Origin: Lobosporangium transversale
Lineage: Eukaryota; Mortierellomycota; Mortierellomycetes; Mortierellales; Mortierellaceae
Length of the DNA: 64,000 nucleotides
Assembly: GCF_002105155.1 (NCBI RefSeq)
Contig: NW_019029011.1
Location: 310,001-374,000, forward strand
Reading direction: 5' to 3'
In this document: one piece after another, positions 10,688 to 22,320 of the stretch
Layout: each line of letters begins with the position of its first letter
Position numbering within the stretch: the first letter of the stretch is position 1
Translations under genes and position numbers: made by a program
The notes under the pieces: generated by a model
Seen by the model: the letters and a program-made list of their open reading frames with translations, nothing else
What the model was told of the DNA's origin: nothing
Database searches by the model: none

Positions 10688-13574
10688 ATGGAGTCTCAAA
10701 CACCCATTCAACAGCGCTTGATATTTGTGAACTACAACGAGACGAATATGCATAGCGATCTGCTAGCTTCGCCTAGTCATAGAAAGTCTCAACAGCTTTC
10801 CACGAGTTCTCAAGAGGCTCCTTTGGACTTATGGAAGTATAGGCAGCAGATTCTTGATGCACAAAAGAAAGACTCCTCAATGCAAGGCTCATCAAAACAA
10901 AACTCGTCAGAGCAACATCCCCCATGGCTTAGTTCCGTGCTGCCTTCATCACAATCTTCAGAACAGTTTCCTGCACCGCTTCCACTAGCACAGTATCCAC
11001 TCCTCCCTCCACCGCAAACTCCATATCAACTCCCTCCACCGCTCAATCTACAGCCGCCCGCACCACAACTTCAACAGCAGCGCCCAACACCACTGAATCA
11101 ACTATCTCCTGCGCCCCAACTTACACAGCGGCTTCAAACACCCCTTCTACCACCACCACCACAGTATCCGCTGCTGTCCGCGGCACAGCCCCCACAACAG
11201 TTCCGACAACAGCCTATACAAAGCCCCCAACGGTTTCAATCTGTCGGCTCTAAACATGGGCCTGCGGGACGCATCAATAAGCCTGTGGTTTTAATGCCCA
11301 AACCATCCACTTCAAAGTACGAAATACATAGCTTTGACGTGAAGGAATATATCCTTCAAATGTGGAAGAGTCATGTAGCCAACCATCAGCTGTTTGGCGG
11401 AAAGCATTCCTTCCCAAAGCAAGGACCGTTTGAAGAGGAGCATCACCTTCGCCGACATACCATTAATCGCTTACTCGATTGGGAAAAGAAAGTCAAGCTC
11501 GAACCGCGGGCCAATTGGGGCAATAAGTTCAAAGTTGTCCGCCGGCCCTTTTATCCAGTGGAAGTAGTTCTTGTCCGTTTGCTTCAAATACTTCGAGAGC
11601 GCCGACTGCCTGTCAATCAACCGTTGATGAGGATAATGGCGGGCCATGTTTATGATATGCTTGTGACAAAGTTGGGTCCTTTGGAATTTGCAAAGCCCTC
11701 ATTTTCATCAGGGTGGTTCGACTCATTCAAGGCCCATTGGGGTATTACATACCATAAGATGATGGGAGAAGCGGGCGGAGTTGACCTGGAAGCTATTGCG
11801 GAGGAGGTTGAAAAGATAAAGATTGCTTTGGAGGCGTATCGCATTGAAGATATCTATAATGCCGATGAGACTGGCTTGTTTCTCCAGACATTATCTTCAT
11901 GGACTTTGGACTTTGAAAAGCTGGCAGGGATAAAGATTCCGTCTACAAGGGTTTCTATACTCCTTTGTACCAATGCTACCGGGACAGATAAAAGAAAGCC
12001 GTTTGTCCTCAGTAAGTGTTTGAGAGTATTTTTTCATATTTTTCCCCTTTCATTTTTCAAGCGTGTAAGCATTTCAAACAGTGTATGTAATAACCAGAGT
12101 ATTTCTAGGCAAATATCTTCCACGAGGCTTCCATAATGATAGCATTCTTCAGGAACTTATAGAGATTCATCCATGGAACGAGGCTGCTCAGGGCCATGGC
12201 AGCGATTTTGAGGATCATGACGAAAGTCTGAGCAGTACTCATACGAGAAGCCAAAAGAAGCCTCGCCATCGCCCTGACTACATGACAAGAATCGTGTTTT
12301 TAAGTTGGCTAGAGAGGTTTCAAGAATCAATTGCTGCCCAAAATAATGAGCGAAAAGTTGCGCTACTTGTTGATAATGCAGGCTGCCATAAGCTCCTGGA
12401 TGAGGACAGGCGGCGCTTCCCCAACATCGGAGTTATCTTTTTACCAAAAAACTCGACTTCTGTCACGCAGCCGCTTGATGCAGGAATCATATCTGTTTTT
12501 AAGCGATACTATCAGAGCAACGTAAGGAATCAGACTCTGAGCATGCGTTTGGACCCTTTCAATGTAGATGGTAGGCGGGTGAATGCCGTCTCTAACTATG
12601 ATGCATGGAGAATCATTGCTGGATCATGGGACGAGGTCAAAAGTATGAGTATCAGGAACTGCTTTGGTCATGTCCCAATTTTTGGTAGGCGTCAAAAGAA
12701 TGAGCTCTCAGGCAATGTCGCGCACGATCCAGATGTGCTTTGGGCCCTAGTGTGCGATAATGAAGCACAGGAAGCCGCAACCAACGACACTGGCAACACG
12801 ACAACGGACATGGGGCGCAATTACCCTCTTCTACCAAGTCCTAACCTTTCTGTGCCAAGTTCTAACATCCCTCTACCAAGTCCAAGCTCTAAGGATCCTT
12901 TTGTGTGCGCAGCTTACGGGGACCTTAATCGCACTGATCGTGAAGCGAGACTAAGGAATACGGTTGCACCATTTGCGAGGATCCTTGACGGGACACCCAT
13001 CATATACCATGCCATCAATGAATTGCTGGAAGAAGAAGGCTTAGTTACTGAGAAACTTCTGTCGTACCTCGCCCCAAGACCAAGCGCCGCCGAACTTATG
13101 GATGTAGATTGGCAGGAGCATGATGATGACGATGACGAGGATCACGAAGTATATGTCAGTGATGCAGAGGAATTGGGCGAATATGTCGCGATATCAAAAG
13201 CTAGTAGGAGAGGCTCCTATGTCAGTCGTGTCCATATCCAACCCTCAGATGACGATTCTTCTATGGATACTGATGGATCTGAAGAGCAAGTAGACTATGA
13301 TGAGAGGGTCCAGAATATGTCTCCTGGTGCACGGCATGATGTTATGATGCTTGCTGCAGCAATAGCAAAAGGCGATGCTCGAAAGATCATCCAGTTGCAT
13401 GCTGACAAATTGTTTCTAACGGAGATCCCAGATTATGAAGATCCTAGTACCAAGTATGATAAGAAGCAGTTTTTGGCAGACCAAGCAGAGGCAAAAGCTA
13501 AACATCAAGAGCAACAAGAAACGTATGCGAAGATTATGGCTAAATTTCCAGATATACCCTCGTCCCAACGCTGA
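10688..13574 (+). CDS. Pogo/Tigger-type DDE transposase
   Basis: Two exons (10688-12011 and 12109-13574) join in phase across a GTAAGT...CTAG intron, giving about 929 residues. The start at 10688 is preferred to the in-frame ATG at 10583, since it follows an A-rich leader (TTTACAATGG). Residues 1-200 are Ser/Gln/Pro-rich and disordered-looking. A CENP-B/Tc5-type helix-turn-helix region follows (FYPVEVVLVRLL..., FSSGWFDSFKAHWGI). The catalytic DDE_1 core has Asp in YNADETGLF (about 391), LLVDNAGCHK (about 528) and TQPLDAGII (about 563), with 34 residues between the second and third Asp. All three acidic residues are present. The C-terminal 180 residues are acidic (HDDDDDEDHE), unusual for the family. 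It would cut and paste the element at TA sites in the nucleus. The gene is intact. Confidence 0.9.
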
Positions 13575-13590
13575 GAATTTTGCGCTGTAC

Positions 13591-14736
13591 TGTAATGCAA
13601 TGCACACAAAGTGCCATCCATGAGGAGTACTTTTAGACTTGGTTTTTCACATTCCCAGCCCCCCGGAAAAAGTAATAAAGTGACGAGCTGTAGATTTATT
13701 AAATGTTATATATCGAATAAGTATGAGGGAGTGAGTGGTGAGTGAACAACAAAGGCCAAACATTCTTGTCCATGTGCGGCTGCGGATGCTCCGGATCCTC
13801 CTTCTTTTGTCTTGTATGTTATAATATTGATAATAGTAATAATATGATTATTAATATTATTAAAAAAAAAAAAAAAAAAAAAAAAGTTAGAATCGAGTAC
13901 TGGCAAAATGTTATATCAGCTGTAGACTGAAAAAATGTTGAGGTGGTTACTATTATGGCAATTGACAGCGAGAATGACAGAGGCGACAGTGAAAAGGATC
14001 AAGACTTGCTCCATCTCGAAGCAGACAGAAAACCAACTGCAGAGACAGCGCTGGTCACTAACAATCATCACCATGGCGAAGATGGTGGGATTTTGCCACC
14101 GCGAAGATGGCTGTTAAACTCTCCCTGCCCTAAGGGTAGAGAGGGACCAATGCAGCTGCAACTGTGTCTGCTGCTTGAGAAAGAGTTTGGACGTCCAGCC
14201 TGTAGAATTGCTTCTTGCTTGCGGAGGGCCTCGAAGCAGACAGAAAACCAACTGCAGAGACAGCGCTGGTCACTAACAATCATCACCATGGCGAAGATGG
14301 TGGGATTTTGCCATCGCGAAGATGGCTGTTAAACTCTCCCTGCCCTAAGGGTAGAGAGGGACCAATGCAGCTGCAGCTGTGTCTGTTGCTCGAGAGAGTA
14401 GCCGACATCGTGAATAGAACGGACTAGAGAAGAGGGACTTGCTTGATGGCTGATGCTATGATTGTGTCGTGTTTGATGATTGACAAAAGAAAAAAAAAAA
14501 AATACCACAAGATCTTTTCAAGCTTACGCCATCACCTTCCCTCAGTTGCAATCCCTTCCTTTAGCTACAATCTCCCTCACTTGCCAGTCACTTACCTGCC
14601 CTCCTGCCATGTTTGACATAGAGAGGTCAGCTTACAATAGTATTTTTGAATTGAGAGGCTCTTAGCCAACCAATGGCCTAGAAATATATCAAATTCGAAA
14701 TTTGTACAAAAATGTACAATTATCGAGATTCCACTG
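13591..14736 (-). repeat. Right terminal inverted repeat (about 1146 bp)
   Basis: Inverse copy of 7250-8394. It starts 16 bp after the transposase stop codon and ends at the TA target-site duplication. It contains the mirrored tandem subrepeats (about 14012-14394) and probably supplies the transposase polyadenylation region (AATAAA at 13674-13679). Confidence 0.9.
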
Positions 14737-14932
14737 TATATATGTAGTTGCCGTTCGGTATACTTTATCATGCTTCCCCTCTCCCCTAGCAAGGTTAACT
14801 CAATATAAAAAAGACAAACGATCCCCCCTAGTCCTCTCTCTCTCTTTTTTTTTCTTCATCGCCTCAGATCTTATCCCGCCCTCTCTACCCATTTCCTCTC
14901 CCATTCAGCTCTCTTTCCATCCTTTCATCAAC

Positions 14933-16400
14933 ATGGGTTTCCGTTGGACCTCACCCTTAGCCCAGGTCATTGCCGTGGGCTTCATCTGCTTTTGTTGCCC
15001 TGGAATGTTCAATGCATTGAATTCTCTTAATGGTGGTGGTCAGGTCGATACCAAAGTTGGACAGAATGCCAATGTCGCTCTTTACACTTGCTTCGCCATC
15101 TTTGGTCTTCTCTCTGGTGCCATCCACAACAAACTGGGACCCAAGTGGACTATCCTCATTGGTTGTTCAGCTTATATTCTCTATGTAGGATCTCTCCTAT
15201 GCTACAACCACACCTTGAATGGCGCTTTTACCATCACCGCCGGTGGTATTCTCGGAATCGGTGCTGGTATGCTTTGGACTGCTCAAGGAGCCATCATGAT
15301 GGCCTATCCACGTGAGCAGGATAAGGGTAAATACATTGGCTACTTCTGGGCCATTTTCAACTCCGGCGCCGTCTTGGGATCCGTCATCGCTTTCGCTATC
15401 AACTACAACGTTACCGAGGTCAAGTCTCTTGCTGACTCCGTTTACATCACTTTCTTGGTCATCATGAGCGTAAGTTATTTCTGTGGGCTATACATCCGTA
15501 TCTTCTAGTCTCAATTTCTTGATAAGTCATTGTATTAAATAGTGAACATCTCTACTTCTCTTCATTTGTAACAACTTTTAGGCCGGAGCCCTCATCGCTC
15601 TGTCTCTGGCTCCTCCAACCGCTGTCACTCATTCTAACGGTGACAAAATCCAAATTCAAAAGTTCCCTACCTGGACCGGTGAGGTTATTGCTGTCCTCAA
15701 GCTCTTCCTTGACTGGCGCATGATTGCCCTTATCCCCATGTTTTTGTCCTCCAACTGGTTCTACTCGTACCAATTCTCGACTGTCAACGGATACTATTTC
15801 TCAACCCGTACTCAGTCCTTGAACAACATCTTCTACTGGCTCTCTCAGATCGGAGGCTCTTGGACTTTTGCTCGTGTCCTCGATTACCAGGGTGTCAACC
15901 GCAGGACACGTTCCTTCTGGGGTCTTGGGATCGTCACGATATGCTTTGTTTCCACCTGGGTTGGAGGCATCTTCTTCCAAAAGACATACAAACTCGGAGA
16001 CCCAAAGCCTGGTGTTGACTTTAAGATCGGTGCTGATTACATTGGTCCCCTTTTCTTGTATATTTTCTATGGTCTGAACGATGCTGCATGGCAGACTTAC
16101 TGCTACTGGTTGATGGGTGCTCTCTCTAACGACGTCGCCGTCTTGTCCCGTTATGCTGGTTTTTACAAGTGCATCCAGTCCTCAGGCGGAGCCATCGCCT
16201 GGCGTATCAATGCCCTTGAGATATCCTTCATGACTGAATTGATTATTTGCTTTTCGCTTTTGGTTCTTTCCTTGCCTGGGGCGTTGTTCCTGTCTACGCG
16301 CATTAAGGACAGTTCGGATGATGGCGTTACCAATGACAAAGAAAGGGTTGTGGTCGACCAAAAGCACGATTATGACACCAAGACTGAACTTGCAGCCTAA
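14933..16400 (+). CDS. UNC93-like (DUF895) major facilitator family membrane protein
   Basis: Two exons, 14933-15469 and 15582-16400, encode 451 residues. The protein is a multi-pass membrane protein with about 11-12 hydrophobic segments. Characteristic stretches are VGFICFCCPGMFNALNSLNG in the first segment, AIFGLLSGAIHNKLGPK, GIGAGMLWTAQGAIMMAYP, and NDAAWQTYCYWLMGAL near the end. These match the fungal UNC93-like/DUF895 transporters, whose substrate is mostly unknown. The C-tail is charged (KDSSDDGV..., DQKHDYDTKTEL) and cytosolic by prediction. The start at 14933 gives the usual N-terminus, while upstream in-frame codons only extend it with leader sequence. A long A-run follows the stop and AATAAA lies at 16498. 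A transposon ends 196 bp upstream, so the promoter may have been replaced. A decayed paralogue lies at 46603-47040. Confidence 0.88.
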
Positions 16401-16409
16401 AAGCAACCC

Positions 16410-16440
<31 letters not shown>

Positions 16441-16704
16441 CAGCCTGAGTAAAGTCGCTCATTGTACAATAGTTTATCTATCATTCTTGTTCTCATGAAT
16501 AAAATAATAGTAGTTTCCATTTTGCCACAAATCTGTTTCTCTTTTCATCTTATGGACGCTCCGCAGGTTAAGAAAGGTGAGCCTTTCATAGTCTCTGCAT
16601 GCTTATTCCAAGAGCAGCCAGTGTTCAAGTGTTAATACATTTTTTAGATGGGATTAGCAATATAGCGTATCAAGCGCTTACTCTTTTTTTTTATTCAGCA
16701 ATAG

Positions 16705-17530
16705 AGTCTTGACACCGGATCAAGAGTCTTTCGACATTTGGAAGAACCAAGAGGGCATGTCTGGAGAAAGTGATAATTTTTGGACAATGGGCGAACGTAC
16801 AGTAACATGCGGATCATGAGCAGATCTTCTGAGGTAGAATGTACTCAGAGTCAGATCAAATATACGATATGTATTTTCGTCATTGGTGGTGAGTTTCTAT
16901 TAATAGACACATTGAAGTTTCAGAATATTACAGTACTTCAACCCATTTTTTCATATCTGTGATTGTGATTGTATTATTATTTAGGCACACGGCGAATTGA
17001 AGCTGCTAATGGGCAAGGCTGTAATTCGATATTTCATTGAGCAAGATCGTATGGTTTCACCTCTGAATCATGACCTCAAATCATATGCGATGAGCGCTGG
17101 CAATGGATTGGACCTGAAGGTGAACAAGTTGAAGAATCAAGCTGCTGATCTCTCACAACAATACGGCCGGTTACTCGACAAATTTGTCAAGGCCCCAGTA
17201 TCAATCCCTGTCAAAGGGGGCTCTCTCGATTTTTTGAGCACCGTTACTGTTCCCATGCAGATTCATGAACTGGAGCCAGACATCCAAGATCAAGATTATT
17301 ACTCCAAGAAGGCAAACCACGTAAAAGAACAAGACCCTCGCTCGGTGCATGTCTTGGTTTGGAAAGAAAACCTGATTGTGACATTAGATCAGAAACAGTT
17401 CCCCAAGCCCCATGCTGGCAAAGTCATGAAGAGCATTTTGGATCAAATTGGAGGCAGTAAAGGAGAAGGACAGCCTCAGCTTCCCCGAGGAAGGATGATG
17501 AGTGATGATGCGGTTGGAAAGTTGGTTTAG
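16705..17530 (+). pseudogene. Alanyl-tRNA synthetase relic with an open C-terminal domain
   Basis: Pieces of the intact AlaRS gene at 42511-46368 recur here. The start of its exon 4 is at 16705-16795 (VLTPDQESFDIWKNQEG, then deletions). The end of exon 9 with its donor is near 16890. Intron 9 is recognisable, and exon 10 runs to 17530. About 2 kb covering most of the catalytic and editing domains is missing. A one-base insertion just after GTRRIEAA shifts the frame. Downstream, 177 codons (16997-17530) stay open and close to the intact gene, ending early at GKLV instead of GKLVQLAQSK. It cannot encode a synthetase. Whether the solo C-terminal (tRNA/oligomerisation) domain is expressed cannot be told from sequence. 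Confidence 0.88.
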
Positions 17531-17634
17531 TTTTGCGCACAAAGCAAGTGTACAGAAGATCAATTCCAAGAAAATAAAAAAATATGATTTATGGAATCAC
17601 ACTGACAAAAGGCATTTCTTTATAAACTTTTATT

Positions 17635-17640
17635 TTTATT
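17635..17640 (-). terminator. Poly(A) signal of HPPD copy 1
   Basis: AATAAA on the minus strand, about 120 bases after the stop, inside a block (TTTTGTACAATAAAAATAAA) that recurs after HPPD copy 2. Confidence 0.6.
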
Positions 17641-17758
17641 GTACAAAAGAGTATTGCCTGCGAGAGACATGAAAAAGGTTGGATGTAGAATATATGCAAC
17701 AAGAAGGGGAATTATGAATGCGTATGATAGAGATCGACTTGTCCTTGCCATTCCTGAC

Positions 17759-19054
<1,296 letters not shown>

Positions 19055-20051
19055 GATTATTTGTGTAGATGTGTGTTAATTGGTTGAGGAGAAAGCTTTT
19101 GTGTGTGTTGGGGAGAGAATAGAGAACTGTGGATGAAGAATGAAGAAAAAAAATTGAGAGAATCTGGGAAAGTTGGGCTTCTTTATACGTTGGATGGACG
19201 TCTGTGCCCAAAGCTTGAATAAGATCCTTAAGTGCTCACCCAAAAAAAAAAAAAAAAATGCACATGCACAATCCAGAAATGTATTATTATTCATATAAAA
19301 CATGGTCACGGTCACTGCACCCCGCTCTTTCGCCGCACAACCTTGTTTTGTTCATTGTTGAACATGTATTCTAATACATCCACCTTTTGTGGGGGAAACT
19401 CCATTCAGAACTAAGCTAGTCAGCTCCACGTTTCAATCATGAGAACTTATTACACACTGTCTTTCATTTTAATCATATAGACGACTTGGTCATACCTGTT
19501 GCCACATTTAGAATGTCATGCCTGCAATTGTGTAATAAATGAGCCATTGCATTCATAAGGATTGCATCCCCATGCAATTCCTTCCTTCCTTCCTTCAGCA
19601 TCTAGCTGTTTCGACTTCTCATCACCTTGTTGATCGTCTGCTCCCTCCGGAGATGAATCCCGAGTATTACAAAAATTGCCTTTGTCGGCATTTTTGTTCC
19701 CAGCCCAGCCCAGCCCAGTTTAGTCTAGCCAACTTTCTTTATTACGCTGAACTTGAACCAGTAAGAATGGCCATCATTTTGTTACATCGTAGTGTGACAC
19801 AGCGCCAAATAAGGTTTATGCCCTTGCTTCATTGCACATCCATCCCCACATTACGTATAATAAGCCCCTGAAGGATTTTTTGTGACTGTGCACTCGTTTA
19901 ATTCTCCCACGAGTTGAGAGGCAGAAAGAACATCCGGAAACAAATAAATAAACAAATTACGCCTATTCCCTCTTTATGTTAAAGAAGAGAGAACGCTAGA
20001 GAATGTTTTTCTTTTTTCTTCCATTCGGTTCTTTTATAACATTTATTACTG
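19055..20051. other. Intergenic region between HPPD1 and the helicase gene
   Basis: About 1 kb. It should hold the HPPD1 promoter, with a poly-A run at 19239-19258, and the 3' flank of the helicase. It contains a short (CCCAG)n-like repeat near 19697. The block at 19912-19953 (GAAAGAACATCCGGAAACAA) recurs inverted at 47439-47480, where it follows a helicase relic. No gene seen. Confidence 0.5.
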
Positions 20052-21777
20052 TTATTCAACATGACAGTATGGTTGAATATCAATACTAAGTGTCTTGAAT
20101 AGGGATCTGGCTCGGTCCTCTAAATGACCATCGTCTCGAATAATAGTCACCACCTGTCCTTTCTTACCCATTCGACCTGTGCGTCCTGCCATGTGCACAT
20201 AACTCGACGGTGCTGACGGCAGTCCTACAATGAACACATGCGACACACCTGGCAAATCCAGACCTCGAGCATTGCTCTCATGTGCAATATAAATACCTTT
20301 CGATAGTTTTTGGCCACTCTGAACAATAGTACCCAACTCTAACTTCTGCTCCTTCTGTTGCTGATGGTGATCAAAAGCGCTCCCAATCTGTTTAACATTG
20401 ATGCCAAAGTCATGTTCTAGTCGAAAAGCCAATTGATTGAGACTGAATGATGTACAAAAGAACACACATGCGGTATCAACTTTGTCTAACATACAGGCCA
20501 TAGCCACAGCCTCCAACATCCGATCATCATCATCGTTAAACTTCTCAACCGCTGTTGCCCCCTCTAGCTCCGGCGCAGCCCCATGTACCCGTAGTTGACA
20601 TTCTTCCCAGCTCTTTTCCTTGTCTCGGCCTTTTTCTTTATCCTTACCCCGGTCATTACCATACATAGATTCTCTCCCGGCTTTCTGCCAGGCTTGATCT
20701 GTTTCTTCCCAGTCAATTTCCTGCATATCATCCTTCTTTACAGCTACGGATTCAAACTCTTCCGCATGAGTAACCTTCTCATATTTCCAACGTGAGAAAT
20801 CAGATGCCAATCGAATGTTCCTGACAGATGTGGGTCCGACAACAAGGCAATGCTGCTTGATTCCCATAGGCAATATCACGCTTTTAGTGGTATCGACCCA
20901 TTTATGATCATGTACCCAATTATTAGTTTCTAACCAGTGCCGCATTGGTCGATTCATAGTCGCAGATGCTGCAATGACTTGTATTCTGTCAGTGACACTA
21001 TCTCCAGACTTGTTGTCATAACGTCCTGCCTCTCGAGCTGATCTCATGATTTCCCGTACAGCCAACTCCGCAGGTTTTGGGTGGCGATCCCGGTTGAAAA
21101 TCTCCTTCTGACTAGCAAATCGTTTTGGAAGGCGGATTAAATGATCGACTTCATCCAAAACTAGTGTCTCAACCATAGACAAGTCAAGAATACCTTGTTG
21201 AATTAAATCCCAGAGCCGTACTGGAGTGGCAATGAGTACATGAGGTAGTGTCCTAACCAATCTCTGGATCTGCTCATCCTTTTTCTGGTGTACTGCGGAT
21301 TTTGCTGATGATTGCGCGATTAGTTGTTTTAATGGGAGCCGATGAGCGTGTTGATGATGTTTATTCGTATACAGAGTCTCATACTTATCGAGCATGGATT
21401 CTCGGCCATTGTCCAGAGACGCCATAGACGGTGTATAGATAGTTTGGATCAATCCATCGAATTGCTGATCCGTTAATGTCGGCAACAGTGAGCGTGTCCA
21501 AGCTTCAAGCTGAAAGGCTAATTCCTGGTTTGGCACGATAATCACAGATGTGATGCCTGGTCGGCTCTCACCTAGGGGCGCAACGCCAACTCGTCGACGA
21601 GGTTTGCTAAGCAATGCAAGAAGTATGCCAAATGTCTTTCCTGATCCAGTTGTGTCCCTGATCAAGACATCCCTGCCCTCAAGGATCGGAGGAATAAATG
21701 TGTTCTGCAATACTGTGGGTTCCTCAATATCCATTGTGCTTTTAAGATTGGATACCAAGGGAGGATAAATGCCTAGT

Positions 21778-21809
<32 letters not shown>

Positions 21810-22127
21810 GAGAATAAAATTGATCCGTTCACTTGGTGCCCTCAAAAAAAAGGGCATCGACTTTTTTTTTTGGAAAGAATACGGAAGAGTTCTATGTTTA
21901 TTACTTACTTCAAAGGTATTCTGATGAAGGTAATGACGACAACTATATATTGTCGAAGATACAGGTGTCGATTGGACTCGAACGCCAAGTGAATTCATAG
22001 TAGCGAGGTGTAGTAACGCTCTTGTAGCAGATCTTTGACCTACAACATTGCATGTCGCTACGCTTGACAGGGTTGAATGGAAGGGGTTATGGTTGCACCA
22101 TGACCTTGTGTATGCTCGCCTAAACAT
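20052..22127 (-). CDS. Mitochondrial DEAD-box RNA helicase (MRH4/DDX28-like)
   Basis: Two exons, 22127-21909 and 21779-20052, encode about 648 residues. The continuous 691-codon frame reads through the intron and would add a poly-Lys stretch. Splicing at GTAAGT (21908) to the AG at 21781-21780 instead gives a proper Q-motif region (FESLGIYPPLV...EEPTVLQ). Motifs in order are RDTTGSGKT (about 114-122), the DEVD box (about 281-284, in place of DEAD), AASAT (about 343), then GLDLPGVSH and HMAGRTGRMG (about 597-606). The first 70 residues are Arg/Ser/Thr-rich without acids, as in a mitochondrial presequence. Insertions before and after motif III resemble Mrh4/DDX28, which act in mitochondrial large-subunit assembly, so that role is inferred. 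The intron acceptor lies directly after a 28-base A-run, an unusual context. It shares a 193-bp divergent promoter with the U1A-like gene. Confidence 0.85.
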
Positions 22128-22320
22128 TTATGAATTTCAGGGTAATGTTTGCAGATGTGAATAGGAAGGTGAGTAAATAAATTAAAGATTACTTTTTCTC
22201 CTCTCCCGCTGTAGCGTTGGTGTGGCTTGTTTTTTTTTTTTTCTTTTTTTTAAATAGCACTTCTTTAAGGTCTATCAGACCTGCCTTCATCGTTTTTTTT
22301 GTCTACCGGATTTCACTACG

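Larger units (their letters stand above)
7250..14736 (+). mobile_element. Pogo/Tigger-like DNA transposon with long terminal inverted repeats and two genes
   Basis: The element is 7487 bp. It begins CAGTGGAATCTCGATAATTG and ends with the exact inverse, CAATTATCGAGATTCCACTG. It is flanked on both sides by TA (7248-7249 and 14737-14738), the target-site duplication typical of the Tc1/mariner-pogo superfamily, and CAGT termini are typical of pogo/Tigger. The inverted repeats are about 1145 bp each, far longer than the tens of bases usual for pogo elements. Between them lie two plus-strand spliced genes: a nuclease-like accessory gene (8518-10068) and a DDE transposase (10688-13574) whose stop codon is 16 bp from the right repeat. 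Both reading frames are open and the two repeats are nearly identical, so the copy is probably young and possibly active. It sits 196 bp upstream of the UNC93-like start codon. Confidence 0.9.

Noticed and set aside
13935-14117. Possibility that the two 1.15-kb arms are an assembly artefact
   Set aside because: They differ in a homopolymer length and are bounded by proper TA duplications and element termini, as expected of real inverted repeats.
21780-21908. Poly-Lys stretch in the continuous helicase frame
   Set aside because: It is translation of an A-run inside an intron. Splicing removes it and restores the Q motif.
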